Counted from the stretch's first letter, positions 27,198 through 36,540 are shown. The stretch is 64,000 nucleotides of DNA from Acinetobacter sp. SFB (GCF_001647545.1 NZ_LSZH01000012.1:368431-432430); one strand, 5' to 3'. The notes: a model not told the origin generated them from the sequence alone. Translations and numbers: made by a program.

Positions 27198-27216
27198 TAG
27201 TTACCCTGGCTAACTA
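27198..27216. promoter_or_regulatory. Probable MarR operator
   Basis: A 19-bp inverted repeat: TAGTTA at 27198-27203 and TAACTA at 27211-27216 with CC/GG inside and one mismatched pair, two bases before the MarR ATG. An upstream TTGAAC (27159-27164), a 17-base spacer and TAAAGT (27182-27187) could be the promoter, placing the operator at the start site. Autorepression is the usual MarR mode. Confidence 0.5.
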
Positions 27217-27218
27217 TA

Positions 27219-27659
27219 ATGTCACCTCAACTTAAATTTCGAGCTTCATTATTACGCTGCGCACGTCTCATGAGTGATGAAATCAATACCATTTTATTGC
27301 CCCATCAATTGAATTATTCCTTATGGCAAGTGCTGTATGTGATTCAATTAAAAAAAGGTTGTACTTCGATCGACATTGCCGAGTATCTGAATGTCTCCAA
27401 ACCGTCCATTGCAAAACGTATTCATGCCCTGATGCAACTGAAAGTGCTTGAACAAGTCGATACTGAAGACAAACGGCAAAAGAAACTGATCCTGAGTCAA
27501 AAAGGTGTACAACTTTTTCAAATTTGCTCTGAAAAAATGGATGTGTTTGAACAACAATTGCTCTTGCCACTAGATCAAGATATGCAAAAAAGTACCCTGA
27601 CTACGCTTCATACACTTATGGACCATTTGCAAGATCTTAAATCAGGTATACAACCATGA
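27219..27659 (+). CDS. MarR-family transcriptional regulator
   Basis: A 146-residue winged-helix repressor with a helix 1 dimerisation segment (LKFRASLLRCARLMSDEINTI), HTH at about 50-72 (CTSIDIAEYLNVSKPSIAKRI) and wing containing DTEDKRQKKLILS. No good ribosome-binding site precedes ATG 27219, but starting later would remove helix 1. The stop overlaps the ATG of the MFS gene by 4 bases, so it is a regulator-efflux pair. Likely derepressed by the transported compound; the ligand is unknown. Confidence 0.88.
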   Translation: MSPQLKFRASLLRCARLMSDEINTILLPHQLNYSLWQVLYVIQLKKGCTSIDIAEYLNVSKPSIAKRIHALMQLKVLEQVDTEDKRQKKLILSQKGVQLFQICSEKMDVFEQQLLLPLDQDMQKSTLTTLHTLMDHLQDLKSGIQP

Positions 27660-28861
27660 ATGAAAATGCCCCCCTATGGTCAAGAAATTTTATTCTTGTC
27701 AGCGCTATTAACTTTCAACTGGTACTGACCTTTTATCTGCTTGTAGTGGTTATTGTCGGTTATGCGGTAGCCGAGCTCGGTGCAAGCACGGCACAAGCAG
27801 GTCTGGTCTCGGGTTTATTTATTGTCGGTACGCTAATTGGCCGTTTGTTTGTAGGCAAATTTTTGGAACGCTTTGGACATAAAACTACACTGATTGTCGG
27901 TTTAATCGGCTTCCTGGTCTTTTCCGGCTTCTATTTTATGAAGTTCGATGTAGGCATGCTTTTACTTGTGCGCTTTATGCATGGTTTTATGATGGGTATG
28001 GCCTCCACTGTTCTAGGCACCATTATTGCGCAAGTCTTGCCGCCAACTCGTCGCGGTGAAGGGATTGGTTATTACAGCATGAGCAGTACTTTGGGAACCG
28101 CGATTGGTCCTTTCCTTGCCATCTGGATGATGCTGCACATTGGTTATGATTCCATTTTTATTGTTTCAAGCATTATTGCGGTGAGCTGTCTTGTAGTTGC
28201 GCTGCTGATTCAAGTGCCTAATCTGGTGCAACAAAACAACCCGCTGGATATTTCTGTATCCGCTGAAAAACCCCGCTGGATTTCGCAATTTATTGAATAT
28301 AAAGCACTACCGATTTCTTTTATTATGTTATTGGCATCTATTTGCTATTCAGGCGTGTTGTCCTTCATCAATTTTTATGCCAAAGAAATTGATCTGGTGG
28401 AAACCGCATCTTTTTTCTTCTTGATGTATGCCATTGCAATCTTGATATCCCGTCCATTTACCGGCCCATTGATGGATCGTAAAGGCGAAAATATCATTAT
28501 GTATCCTGCTTTTATTATTATGGCAATTGCCATGATTTTATTAAGTCAGGTACAAAGTTCATTTATGCTGTTGGTGTGTGCAGGTTTACTGGGTTTTGGT
28601 TATGGTAATATTCAATCGGTTTGCCAAACTGTTGCGGTAAAAAGTGCCAGTATTGAACGGATGGGGTTTGCAACCTCTACCTTCTTTATTTTCCTCGATG
28701 CAGGTTTAGGTTTTGGTCCTTATTTCATTGGTCAGGCATTGGATTATATTGACTATTCACAACTGTATTTCTACAGTGCAATGTGTGTTTTAGTCTGTAT
28801 CCTTATCTATTACCTATTACACGGTCGTAAGGCAAGCAAACGCCAACACGTCTCTGCTTAA
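27656..28861 (+). CDS. MFS efflux transporter in operon with MarR regulator
   Basis: A 401-residue 12-TM major facilitator. The motif-A loop is GKFLERFGHKTT after TM2, RRGEGIGYYSMSSTLGTAIGP lies in TM5 (motif C region) and PLMDRKGEN between TM8 and TM9. Paralogue of the 3.0 kb MFS. Translationally coupled to the MarR gene, which suggests export of a toxic or signalling compound that is also the MarR ligand. The substrate is unknown. Confidence 0.9.
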   Translation: MNENAPLWSRNFILVSAINFQLVLTFYLLVVVIVGYAVAELGASTAQAGLVSGLFIVGTLIGRLFVGKFLERFGHKTTLIVGLIGFLVFSGFYFMKFDVGMLLLVRFMHGFMMGMASTVLGTIIAQVLPPTRRGEGIGYYSMSSTLGTAIGPFLAIWMMLHIGYDSIFIVSSIIAVSCLVVALLIQVPNLVQQNNPLDISVSAEKPRWISQFIEYKALPISFIMLLASICYSGVLSFINFYAKEIDLVETASFFFLMYAIAILISRPFTGPLMDRKGENIIMYPAFIIMAIAMILLSQVQSSFMLLVCAGLLGFGYGNIQSVCQTVAVKSASIERMGFATSTFFIFLDAGLGFGPYFIGQALDYIDYSQLYFYSAMCVLVCILIYYLLHGRKASKRQHVSA

Positions 28862-28922
28862 AAACAGGCATCTAAAAAATAGGGTAAATCGAAAATCACC
28901 TTTTATAAAGGCAGATTCAAAC

Positions 28923-28950
28923 AAAGAGAGGTCATATTGACCTCTCTTTT
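28923..28950. terminator. Bidirectional terminator after the MarR-MFS operon
   Basis: A perfect 12-bp stem (AAAGAGAGGTCA / TGACCTCTCTTT) with a 3-base loop and T-rich flank, between convergent genes. Confidence 0.88.
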
Positions 28951-28977
28951 CTACCTTCTTTGTTTTAAAATTAACAA

Positions 28978-29580
28978 TTATTTAAAAACTTTAAAGCGCA
29001 CTGCATCATCTATATAACCTTTGTCTTTGGCTTCAGCTTCTACTGAACCAAACACTAACTGTGCACGAAGTTTCCAGCTTGCAGGAATATTCCATTCAGC
29101 ATGAACCTGTTCATCTACAATTGGGTTGTAATGCTGAAGAGATGCACCTAAACCATCGGTATGTAATGCTGTCCAGGTCGCGAACTGCGCAATCGCGGTT
29201 GAATGTTCTGCCCAGACTGGAAAATTGTCGGCATAAGATGGGAACTGCTCTTGCAAGCCTTGAATCACATCCATATCTTCAAAAAACAACACCGTCCCTA
29301 CACCAGCGGCGAAGCTATCCATTTTGGCACTGGTTTTTGCAGCGGCATCTTCATCTTTTGCATAAGACTTGAGTTTTTCTTTCACAAAGCCCCAAAACTT
29401 TTCATGTTGGTCATTAAATAAAATCACGGCACGTGAAGATTGCGAATTGAAAGATGATGGGCTTTGCTTAATAGCATGTTGAATCAATTCAGTTAAGTAT
29501 TCTGGGCTTTGCTCTACATTTTTGCCCACTGCATAAATAGTACGACGTTTATTAATTAAATCTAAAAACTGATTCGACAT
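28978..29580 (-). CDS. Nitroreductase-family oxidoreductase (Frm2/HBN1-like)
   Basis: A 200-residue FMN-dependent nitroreductase-fold protein. RRTIYAVGKNV near the N-terminus, SPSSFNSQSSRAV for FMN binding and the C-terminal LVFGSVEAEAKDKG are typical of the HBN1/Frm2 subgroup. I start at ATG 29580, with AAGGA about 10 bases upstream; extending to 29658 would add 26 residues without a ribosome-binding site. Usually NAD(P)H-dependent; the physiological substrate is unknown. Confidence 0.85.
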   Translation of the reverse strand: MSNQFLDLINKRRTIYAVGKNVEQSPEYLTELIQHAIKQSPSSFNSQSSRAVILFNDQHEKFWGFVKEKLKSYAKDEDAAAKTSAKMDSFAAGVGTVLFFEDMDVIQGLQEQFPSYADNFPVWAEHSTAIAQFATWTALHTDGLGASLQHYNPIVDEQVHAEWNIPASWKLRAQLVFGSVEAEAKDKGYIDDAVRFKVFK

Positions 29581-29813
29581 TAAATAAAATCCTTTGATAT
29601 TTCCTCGGGAAGATTTGAAACAACCTGCCTGCACTGTTAAGAAAATGTGAAATATCAACTTTCATAACCATGCAGATGCAAATTTGCTGTTGCCCTACCA
29701 TATGCAATAATAATTCCAATATCTAGTACATTTTATTGATAATTAAATCATTAATTTTTGATAAAGAGTTATGCATATAATTTAAACATATCTTTAATAA
29801 ATTCATCAGTAAT

Positions 29814-29845
29814 AAAAAAATCCTCCAATATTTGAAGGATTTTTA
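29814..29845 (-). terminator. Terminator of the 29.9 kb gene
   Basis: AAAAATCCT / AGGATTTTT stem with an 11-base loop and T-run on the minus strand. Confidence 0.8.
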
Positions 29846-29862
29846 CACTATTTCATTCTTTT

Positions 29863-30354
29863 TTAAAATTTAGCATTCAATATACTTTGCGATACTTTAT
29901 GCTTCCAGATATCACGTAAGGTTGGCAAATAGAATTTCTGACCAATTTCAACCAGTTCAGCATCAATCAATGCATGAATTTCGTGCATAAACAAATAATC
30001 CAGTTCAACTGTTTTCAGAGTCTTGTGAGCTTCGGCAAACTCTCTACGTTTTTGTTGCGCAGCTTTTATCAATTGATCTGCATAGTTCTTGTTTTTAAAT
30101 TGCGTAATCGCATTTAGACGTAATTCAATTACGCCCCAGCCGCTTAATAATAATTTAAACAACTCGAAATCTTCTGTGGTCGATTCCCAGGTCATTTCAT
30201 CCAGATTTTCGTCGTTAGGAAGTACTGGAAGCAGCAGTTCCATCACACTCGGAAAAATCTTTTTAAAATTCAAAATAAATTTAACAGGATGCTCGCCAGG
30301 ATAATCCTTAAATTGCACCTTTTTCTGAACATCTGTTAAATAAACATTAAGCAT
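29863..30354 (-). CDS. Uncharacterised cytoplasmic protein
   Basis: A 163-residue protein with no signal peptide or membrane segment. It is mostly helical with many charged residues (KNKNYADQLIKAAQQKRREFAEAHK read as part of a helix). I start at ATG 30354; a TTG two codons earlier is in frame. No family recognised. It sits between a nitroreductase and fumC on the same strand, but terminators separate all three, so it is probably monocistronic. Confidence 0.6.
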   Translation of the reverse strand: MLNVYLTDVQKKVQFKDYPGEHPVKFILNFKKIFPSVMELLLPVLPNDENLDEMTWESTTEDFELFKLLLSGWGVIELRLNAITQFKNKNYADQLIKAAQQKRREFAEAHKTLKTVELDYLFMHEIHALIDAELVEIGQKFYLPTLRDIWKHKVSQSILNAKF

Positions 30355-30408
30355 AATCAATCATCAGCAGTTAATTTCTCGCTATATTGTACGCATATAT
30401 GCAGCAGA

Positions 30409-30438
30409 TAAAAACCACTGATGATCAATAGATCAGTG
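30409..30438 (-). terminator. Terminator of fumC
   Basis: CACTGAT / ATCAGTG 7-bp stem followed by GGTTTTTATC on the minus strand, just after the fumC stop. Confidence 0.7.
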
Positions 30439-30455
30439 TCCAGGCCTTTAGATGC

Positions 30456-31850
30456 TTATTTTACGTTAGGTGAAACCATATTTTCAGGAATCACCACGGC
30501 ATCAAACTGTTCTGCAGTCACCAAGTTCAATTCAACCGCAACCTGCTTTAAAGTCTTGCCTTCCTTATAGGCCGTTTTTGCCACTTTCGCAGCATTTTCA
30601 TAACCGATCACAGGGTTTAAAGCGGTGACTAACATCAACGAGTTATGCAAGAAATAATCAATTTTTTCACGGTTTGGTTCAATACCCACCGCACAATGAT
30701 CATTGAAGCTATTACATGCATCGCCCAGTAACTGAATTGATTGCAATAAGTTAAATGCAATCACCGGCATAAACACATTAAGCTCAAAATTACCCGAAGC
30801 ACCAGCGACATTGATTGTCGTATCATTACCCAACACTTGTGCGACCACCATGGTCATGGCTTCACTTTGAGTCGGATTAACCTTGCCTGGCATAATGCTT
30901 GAGCCGGGTTCATTTTCAGGAATGCGAATTTCGCCAAAACCGCAACGTGGCCCACTGGCTAACCAGCGAATATCATTGGCAATTTTATTTAAACTGGCTG
31001 CTAATGTTTTCAAAGCACCCGAGGCAAATACTGCAGCATCACGTCCTGCCAATGCTTCAAATTTATTCGGTGCAGTAACAAATGGCAAATCGGTCAAAGT
31101 CGCCAATTGTGCGGCTGCTTTGACTGCATAATCAGGGTGCGCATTTAAGCCCGTTCCTACAGCAGTACCACCTAAAGGTAACTCATATAAGCCCAATAAA
31201 GCATAATCTAACCGTTTTAAGCCATGATCGAGCTGCGCCACATAACCACTAAATTCTTGTCCCAGTGTTAACGGTGTCGCATCTTGTAAATGTGTACGTC
31301 CAATTTTAACTATATCTGAAAATTCTTTCGATTTTTTCTCTAATGTATCGCGTAAACGAGTTACTGCTGGAATAAGCAATTCATTGATTTGCAGGCTCGC
31401 TGCAACATGAATAGCCGTTGGAAATGAGTCATTGGTCGATTGTGCACGGTTTACATGATCATTTGGATGTACCGGTTTTTGCGAACCTAAAGCATTACCC
31501 AGTTTTTGATTGGCAATATTGGCAATGACTTCATTACAGTTCATATTGCTTTGCGTACCTGAACCTGTTTGCCACACCACCAATGGAAATTGTGCATCCC
31601 ATTTTCCAGCAATCACTTCTTCTGCTGCACCCACAATATAATGCGACAATTCATGAGGAATTTGCTCTAATTCGGCATTGGTGATGGCTGCTGCTTTTTT
31701 TACCAAGCCCATCGCACGAATCATGGGCCGTGGTAAGCGTTCTTGCCCAATTTTAAAATTTTGTAAACTACGTTGAGTTTGCGCTCCCCACATTGCTTCA
31801 CTCGGTACTTCAACATCACCCATAGTGTCGTGTTCAATACGTGTCTGCAT
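30456..31850 (-). CDS. fumC: Fumarate hydratase class II
   Basis: A 464-residue iron-independent fumarase, converting fumarate to malate in the TCA cycle. The superfamily signature [11 protein letters not shown] contains the catalytic Ser loop. [26 protein letters not shown] and [11 protein letters not shown] are the substrate-binding blocks. Three in-frame starts are close together. I prefer ATG 31850 because GAGGAAG is best spaced for it; ATG 31853 and 31862 are alternatives. Confidence 0.95.
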   Translation of the reverse strand: MQTRIEHDTMGDVEVPSEAMWGAQTQRSLQNFKIGQERLPRPMIRAMGLVKKAAAITNAELEQIPHELSHYIVGAAEEVIAGKWDAQFPLVVWQTGSGTQSNMNCNEVIANIANQKLGNALGSQKPVHPNDHVNRAQSTNDSFPTAIHVAASLQINELLIPAVTRLRDTLEKKSKEFSDIVKIGRTHLQDATPLTLGQEFSGYVAQLDHGLKRLDYALLGLYELPLGGTAVGTGLNAHPDYAVKAAAQLATLTDLPFVTAPNKFEALAGRDAAVFASGALKTLAASLNKIANDIRWLASGPRCGFGEIRIPENEPGSSIMPGKVNPTQSEAMTMVVAQVLGNDTTINVAGASGNFELNVFMPVIAFNLLQSIQLLGDACNSFNDHCAVGIEPNREKIDYFLHNSLMLVTALNPVIGYENAAKVAKTAYKEGKTLKQVAVELNLVTAEQFDAVVIPENMVSPNVK

Positions 31851-31968
31851 CATCTTCCTCATTTCAATGTGGTTTTATAGCGATAGTCAATTTATTAAGT
31901 TTTGACATATTTAATGATCTTAATCAATCAATTTTCAAATGTAAATGATTATTATTTATATACGAATT

Positions 31969-32976
31969 CTAACGCCCTTTTAGGGTTTGCTGATAAAATC
32001 GCCACGAGTCCTCAATAATTTGAGTAATTGTACGTTTAGGCTGCCATTTTAAAATTTCACGTGCCTTGTTTGCAGTTGCCCCAATCTGGTCTAATTCAGC
32101 ATAGGCATAAAACGGCGCATCTATCGTTTTAATTTCACTATTGGTCACTTTAGCGACTTCACTCAGTAAAGCACGAATAGACATATTTTGCCCTGCAATA
32201 TTAAAAGCATCACAGGTATGGGGCTGACTTCTTAGCCACTGTAAAGTCGCTATAATCGCATCACAGCAATCCAGTACATGTAAAAAACTGCGTTCAACGG
32301 TACGGTCTAAGGTTTGAGCTTGCTGACGTAATTCAATATAGTCTCGTTGCTTGGCTGCAACTTGCAATGCCAAAGGAATAATATTTTTAGGTAAAGGTGC
32401 AACAAACTCGCCTAAAACAGCATGTTCAAATGCACCCGCAATATTACTTAATCTCAAGATCGCAATTTTCCATTCACTGTCTGTCAGTGCGGTATCTCGG
32501 ATGATTTCTTCTGCCATTTGTTGCGACTTGATATAAGGATTTGGATAAGAATAATTAAAAGGCATCTCTTCTGAGAGGGTTGAACTCGACGCTCCATATA
32601 CCGCCAAACTGGACAAATGGATAAAAGTTCGCACTCCAGTACGCTGCATAGCGCGCAGCAAACTCATAATGCAGCTGACATTATCGTTATAATATTCCAG
32701 CGGTTTAAGCGCTGATTCTTCAATTGATTTAAAGCCTGCGGTATGAATGACCGCTTCTACAGAATATTGTTCAAAAACTTTGTTTAAAGCCGGTGTATTG
32801 CGAATATCGATTTTGACAAATGGCACATACATGCCGGAAATAAATTCGAGTCGTTCTAAGGTTTGTAAACTTGCATTGGATAAATTGTCGACAATAATGA
32901 CTTCTTGCCCATGCGCCATGAGGCTTAAAGCAATATGTGAACCAATAAAGCCTAAACCACCAGTCACTAAAATCAT
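31969..32976 (-). CDS. GalE-like NAD-dependent epimerase with altered active site
   Basis: A 335-residue extended SDR resembling UDP-glucose 4-epimerase. The NAD motif is GGLGFIG (6-12), DNLSNAS lies after strand 2 and the catalytic Ser region is SSLAVYG (122-128). The catalytic pair YxxxK of GalE is here Y148-I-K-S-Q152, so the conserved Lys is Gln. K150 is nearby but at the wrong spacing. Activity may therefore be lost or different. It lies outside any polysaccharide cluster, divergent from tusD with 71 bases between. GalE itself, another sugar epimerase or a non-catalytic paralogue are the options. Confidence 0.75.
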   Translation of the reverse strand: MILVTGGLGFIGSHIALSLMAHGQEVIIVDNLSNASLQTLERLEFISGMYVPFVKIDIRNTPALNKVFEQYSVEAVIHTAGFKSIEESALKPLEYYNDNVSCIMSLLRAMQRTGVRTFIHLSSLAVYGASSSTLSEEMPFNYSYPNPYIKSQQMAEEIIRDTALTDSEWKIAILRLSNIAGAFEHAVLGEFVAPLPKNIIPLALQVAAKQRDYIELRQQAQTLDRTVERSFLHVLDCCDAIIATLQWLRSQPHTCDAFNIAGQNMSIRALLSEVAKVTNSEIKTIDAPFYAYAELDQIGATANKAREILKWQPKRTITQIIEDSWRFYQQTLKGR

Positions 32977-33047
32977 TGTATACTACCTTTTTCTTATGAA
33001 GTTTGGATGCCTCGACATTGGATTGGGCATTCCTCAAGTGAATTTCG

Positions 33048-33416
33048 ATGAGTACCTTATTACTAATTACCTCCGCTCCGACCTCTATATATGCTTGGCA
33101 TGCTCTAGGCTTAGCACAGGCTTTAAAGGCTAAGAACCAAGCATTTCGGGTGTTTTTTTATCAAGACGGTGTTTCTGTTGCAAATGCCTTGCAGTGGGCT
33201 CCTGATGATCAACGTCATTTGACTGAAGAGTGGCAAAAGTTAGCCATTCGTTTACCTGTTTGCGTTAGTGCTGCCTTGGCGCGTGGTATTACCGATCATG
33301 AAAATGCACAACGACATCAAATTAGCCAACATAATCTTGCGCAAGGCTTTGAATTGGTTGGACTGGGTGAACTTGCCGATGCCGTCCAATCAGCACAGCG
33401 TCTGATTCAATTCTAA
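33048..33416 (+). CDS. tusD: Sulfurtransferase TusD (DsrE-like)
   Basis: A 122-residue subunit of the TusBCD complex, which relays persulfide sulfur from TusA to TusE for 2-thiolation of U34 in tRNAs for Lys, Glu and Gln. The acceptor Cys is C72 in LPVCVSAALARG. Head of the tusDCBE cluster; the intergenic distances (about 43, 20 and 10 bases) indicate an operon. Divergent from the GalE-like gene. Confidence 0.9.
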   Translation: MSTLLLITSAPTSIYAWHALGLAQALKAKNQAFRVFFYQDGVSVANALQWAPDDQRHLTEEWQKLAIRLPVCVSAALARGITDHENAQRHQISQHNLAQGFELVGLGELADAVQSAQRLIQF

Positions 33417-33459
33417 GACGTTATTTTTTGGAATTTGTTGCTTTTAAAAGGTAAATTGT

Positions 33460-33810
33460 GTGAAATCTGTACTCGTTATTTTAACTCAAGCCAATCTTGC
33501 CAATTTACAAGTGCATGAAAGCTTGTCTGCAACGATGGTGTTAGCGACTTTTGGTTGTGAAGTCAAAGTGTTGCTGCAAGATGCAGCCTTAAGTTTGCTC
33601 AATTCAGATCTGCAATTTGAACAGCTTAAACATGCCTTTAAAATCGCATCCAATATGGTCGATAGCTTTGAGTTTTACGACCTTACACCGGTTTTGGTGG
33701 AAAATAAGAATCAAAACTCTTGCTTTGTGATCCAGACTCAACAAGATATTGAATTTGTTGAGCTCAATAGTGAGTTTATTCAAAGTTTTGATTTTGTGCT
33801 GTACTGGTAA
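33460..33810 (+). CDS. tusC: TusC (DsrF-like) sulfur relay subunit
   Basis: A 116-residue DsrE/F-fold protein, non-catalytic partner in the TusBCD hexamer. It starts at GTG with AAAGGTAA 8 bases upstream. The sequence is divergent from E. coli TusC, and identification leans on the order tusD-C-B-E and on fold-like strands (VLVILTQANLAN, EVKVLLQDAALSLL). Confidence 0.82.
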   Translation: MKSVLVILTQANLANLQVHESLSATMVLATFGCEVKVLLQDAALSLLNSDLQFEQLKHAFKIASNMVDSFEFYDLTPVLVENKNQNSCFVIQTQQDIEFVELNSEFIQSFDFVLYW

Positions 33811-33830
33811 GAATAAAGAGTGAAATAATC

Positions 33831-34115
33831 ATGTCGAATAAAAGCTTATATTTAGTGCAAAGTACTTTTTCAGCTACCCCTTCTGTACTGGCAAAACTGG
33901 AACAACTTTATAGTCCTGAAGATACCGTTATTTTAATGGGTGAATCCGTATTACAGATGCAACAATCTTTCTTGCAAAAATTGAATTGCATTTATGTATT
34001 GGAAAATGATGCTGAAATTTTAGCGGGACAAAAGACAGCAAATATGCAAATCATTTCTTATGCCGAATTTGCTGATATCTGCCTGAATCATACCCGTTGT
34101 ATTCGTTTGAACTAA
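33831..34115 (+). CDS. tusB: TusB (DsrH-like) sulfur relay subunit
   Basis: A 94-residue DsrH-family protein completing the TusBCD complex. Core strands SLYLVQSTF and DTVILMGESVL, and the final YAEFADICLNH, match the family. Assigned with help from its position between tusC and tusE. Confidence 0.84.
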   Translation: MSNKSLYLVQSTFSATPSVLAKLEQLYSPEDTVILMGESVLQMQQSFLQKLNCIYVLENDAEILAGQKTANMQIISYAEFADICLNHTRCIRLN

Positions 34116-34125
34116 TTTGAGATTA

Positions 34126-34440
34126 ATGATGAATTTAGAACTCGATCAAGATGGTCACTTAGTCGATTACACCATTTGGAATGAAGAAGTTGCTCAAGAA
34201 TTGGCGAATACTTTAAGTTTAGAACTTACTACCTGGCATTTTGAAGTTTTGCATGCAGTACGCCAGTTCTATCAACAGTTTGGTCATTCGCCTGCGACGC
34301 GCCCACTGATTAAATTTCTGATGAAAAAGGTCAGTTTCGACATTAATAATGCAGTATTACAAGACAAATTTAATACCGGATTGGTGGCACGTCATTTAAG
34401 CCGTTTGGCAGGTATTCCTAAACCACCAAATTGTCTATAA
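34126..34440 (+). CDS. tusE: TusE (DsrC-like) sulfur carrier
   Basis: About 104 residues. The terminal active-site Cys is penultimate (KPPNCL), as in all DsrC/TusE proteins that hand sulfur to MnmA. GHSPATRPLIKFL is the conserved HTH-like block. ATG 34129 is an equally good start; GAGA lies just upstream. Last gene of the tus operon. Confidence 0.92.
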   Translation: MMNLELDQDGHLVDYTIWNEEVAQELANTLSLELTTWHFEVLHAVRQFYQQFGHSPATRPLIKFLMKKVSFDINNAVLQDKFNTGLVARHLSRLAGIPKPPNCL

Positions 34441-34687
34441 ATTTTAGCTAACGTGTATAAGTCAAAAAATGTTCAATATTAGCCTCTTTAAAATCAGTAC
34501 TGCCTCACTTGATTGATTAAATTTTTATGCCTTTTGTTTCTCATATATGACATCTTTGTCGTGATGGGAAACGTGTGGCATCCATACCACACTCCCAATA
34601 GCTCATCTATTTTTATTTTAGTTTTACGAAAGACTTACTAGTAATTAAAAAATTATTTATGAAACAAAATCCGTTATTGATTCAGGT

Positions 34688-35170
34688 TTAAGACTGTATT
34701 TTATGGCGTTCTAGATAAGTAAAATAATCTTGGGTCAATTCGGGTTTAACTTGCTTGGCATGGATAGTTTCATTACATTCGGAACACACCAGGCGTGGGG
34801 TAATTTTATGACCGCAGCTTTTATGGATATATTGCATCGGCTTTCCAAAACCCTCATTCATCCAGTCATCTGCCCAATTCGCCATCGACATTAAAATCGG
34901 ATAAAGCGCCAGACCTTTTTCTGTTAAACGATATTCATACCGCTCTTGTCGTTGCACGTAAGGGGTTTTGACTAAAATATCATTTTCAACCAGACGTTTT
35001 AGACGATCAGACAGCACATGCCGGGTTACCCCTAAATTTTGTTGAAAGGATTCAAAACGGCGTGTTCCTAAAAAAGCATTGCGTAAAATCAGTAATGTCC
35101 AACGATCGCCAATGACTGATAAGGTTCTGGCGATTGAACACGGTTGTTCTCCAATGTCATCCCATTTCAT
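34688..35170 (-). CDS. HxlR-family regulator with C-terminal Cys/His cluster
   Basis: A 160-residue winged-helix regulator beginning MKWDDIGEQPCSIARTLSVI, with WTLLILRNAFLG as the HTH core. The N-terminal Cys (PCSIA) is the usual redox or aldehyde-sensing residue of the family. A C-terminal CGH...CSEC cluster could bind zinc. I start at ATG 35170; longer in-frame starts up to 35263 lack family similarity. It is beside the LrgB remnant, which may have been its target. Confidence 0.83.
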   Translation of the reverse strand: MKWDDIGEQPCSIARTLSVIGDRWTLLILRNAFLGTRRFESFQQNLGVTRHVLSDRLKRLVENDILVKTPYVQRQERYEYRLTEKGLALYPILMSMANWADDWMNEGFGKPMQYIHKSCGHKITPRLVCSECNETIHAKQVKPELTQDYFTYLERHKIQS

Positions 35171-35310
35171 AAAGAAAATCATCAACAATAAGTTTAACCC
35201 AGAAAAGTTACCGCATTCAGCTCGATATTGAAAGGCTTGTAATCTGAATCCACAAAATACCAAACAAAAACTTTATTATATTTAGCTTTTTAAAATGATC
35301 CATTGTAGAA

Positions 35311-35709
35311 ATGAGTGCGGGTGTTATAAGCGCGTTTTATTTGGCAAAGTTATTCAGTTTTGATCAAGAAACCACTTATAGCTTAATGACACGTTCTATT
35401 TCTACACCATTTGCCATGGAACTGACTTCAAATATTGACGGTTCTGTTGAACTGGTGATTTTATTTACCATGATTACCGGTATTGCAGGGGTTGCCATAG
35501 CAGATATGAGTTTGATTGCTTTAAAGATTAATTCACGCTTTGCGCAAGGAACTGCTTTAGGTAATTAAGCACACGGATTTGGCACCATTAAAGCTTTTAT
35601 GCGCCATCGTGAAGAAGAGGGTTTTGCCTGTTTAACGATGGTACTTGCTGGGGTATTTATGGTCTTGTTAGGACCTGCGATTATTCGATTTGTAGTGACT
35701 TACCTTTAA
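35311..35709 (+). pseudogene. LrgB/CidB-family membrane protein remnant
   Basis: The frame from 35311 to the TAA at 35707-35709 reads as the C-terminal half of an LrgB-type protein (AGVISAFYLAKLFSF, RSISTPFAMELTSNIDG, TGIAGVAIADM, then AHGFGTIKAF and membrane helix). An in-frame TAA at 35566-35568 interrupts it where a Ser codon (TCA) would be one base away. The N-terminal ~100 residues of a normal ~230-residue LrgB are missing, as is lrgA. Both truncation and nonsense indicate a dead gene. Confidence 0.75.
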
Positions 35710-35732
35710 TCATACACAGTTGAAGCCAATAT

Positions 35733-35763
35733 AAGCGTGATTCTATACAGCGGAATCACGCTT
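35733..35763. terminator. Hairpin downstream of cobS
   Basis: A perfect 11-bp stem (AAGCGTGATTC / GAATCACGCTT) with a 9-base loop; no long T-run. Probably the end of the cob operon. Confidence 0.6.
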
Positions 35764-35779
35764 CATAAAACATGAATAT

Positions 35780-36535
35780 TTAAAGCCAAATCACAGGTAA
35801 ATAAAAACTCAATACAGCCAGACTGAAAATACTCACCGCCTCACAAATTTCAATACTTGCTCCGACTGTATCACCGGTAATCCCGCCAATTCGCTGAATA
35901 AATTTGCGTCTTAAATAAATTAGCGTTCCTATAAATATTAGTGCAGTTAAAATACCAACCCATGCAAAATACACTGATGCAACCAAACATAATATGAATA
36001 TGATGACCGCACCCGTTTTAGGAGTGAATTCTGCGATTGAAGAACCTAAACCTTTTTCACGCACATATTGAGTAGTCAAAAATAAAAATAGTGGCGCTAA
36101 GCGACCCAATACCGGAAATAAAAGTAGTGCTGAATAGAGTTGGTTTTCTAATAATACATACAGTGCTGACCATTTAATCAGACACAGAATAATTAAACTT
36201 AAAACCCCAATCGGCCCACAACTCGGGTCTTTCATGATGGTTAAAGTACGCTCTTTATTACCAAAACCACCGACCCAGGCATCCGCAGTATCAGCTAAAC
36301 CATCCAGGTGCAAACCACCCGTCAGCCAGATCCACACCACTAAAATCAAGCTACTGAGCAAGATCACCGGCAATGCATGCAGCACTATGGTAATAGCAAA
36401 TAGAATTACACCAATCATCAAACCAATCAGTGGATAAAACAGTAAAGATTGACCATTTTGCTGTCTGCTTGGCATTGCTTTCAATTGAATCGGAAATACA
36501 GTTAAAAACTGCAAGGCAATAAAAAATGCTGTCAT
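35780..36535 (-). CDS. cobS: Adenosylcobinamide-GDP ribazoletransferase
   Basis: A 251-residue membrane enzyme that joins adenosylcobinamide-GDP with alpha-ribazole in the last step of cobalamin assembly. TGGLHLDGLADTADAW is the signature with Mg-binding acidic residues; ITGDTVGASIEICEAV is the C-terminal family block. It starts 5 bases after the cobC stop with AAGGAATAA as ribosome-binding site. Last gene of the five-gene operon. Confidence 0.93.
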   Translation of the reverse strand: MTAFFIALQFLTVFPIQLKAMPSRQQNGQSLLFYPLIGLMIGVILFAITIVLHALPVILLSSLILVVWIWLTGGLHLDGLADTADAWVGGFGNKERTLTIMKDPSCGPIGVLSLIILCLIKWSALYVLLENQLYSALLLFPVLGRLAPLFLFLTTQYVREKGLGSSIAEFTPKTGAVIIFILCLVASVYFAWVGILTALIFIGTLIYLRRKFIQRIGGITGDTVGASIEICEAVSIFSLAVLSFYLPVIWL

Positions 36536-36540
36536 TGCTA

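Larger units (their letters stand above)
26734..27218. other. Intergenic region between cydA and the MarR gene
   Basis: 485 bases holding the cydA promoter region, a possible 36-codon ORF at 26927, a hairpin with seven T at 27091-27128 and the MarR operator at 27198. Nothing else is recognisable. Confidence 0.45.
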
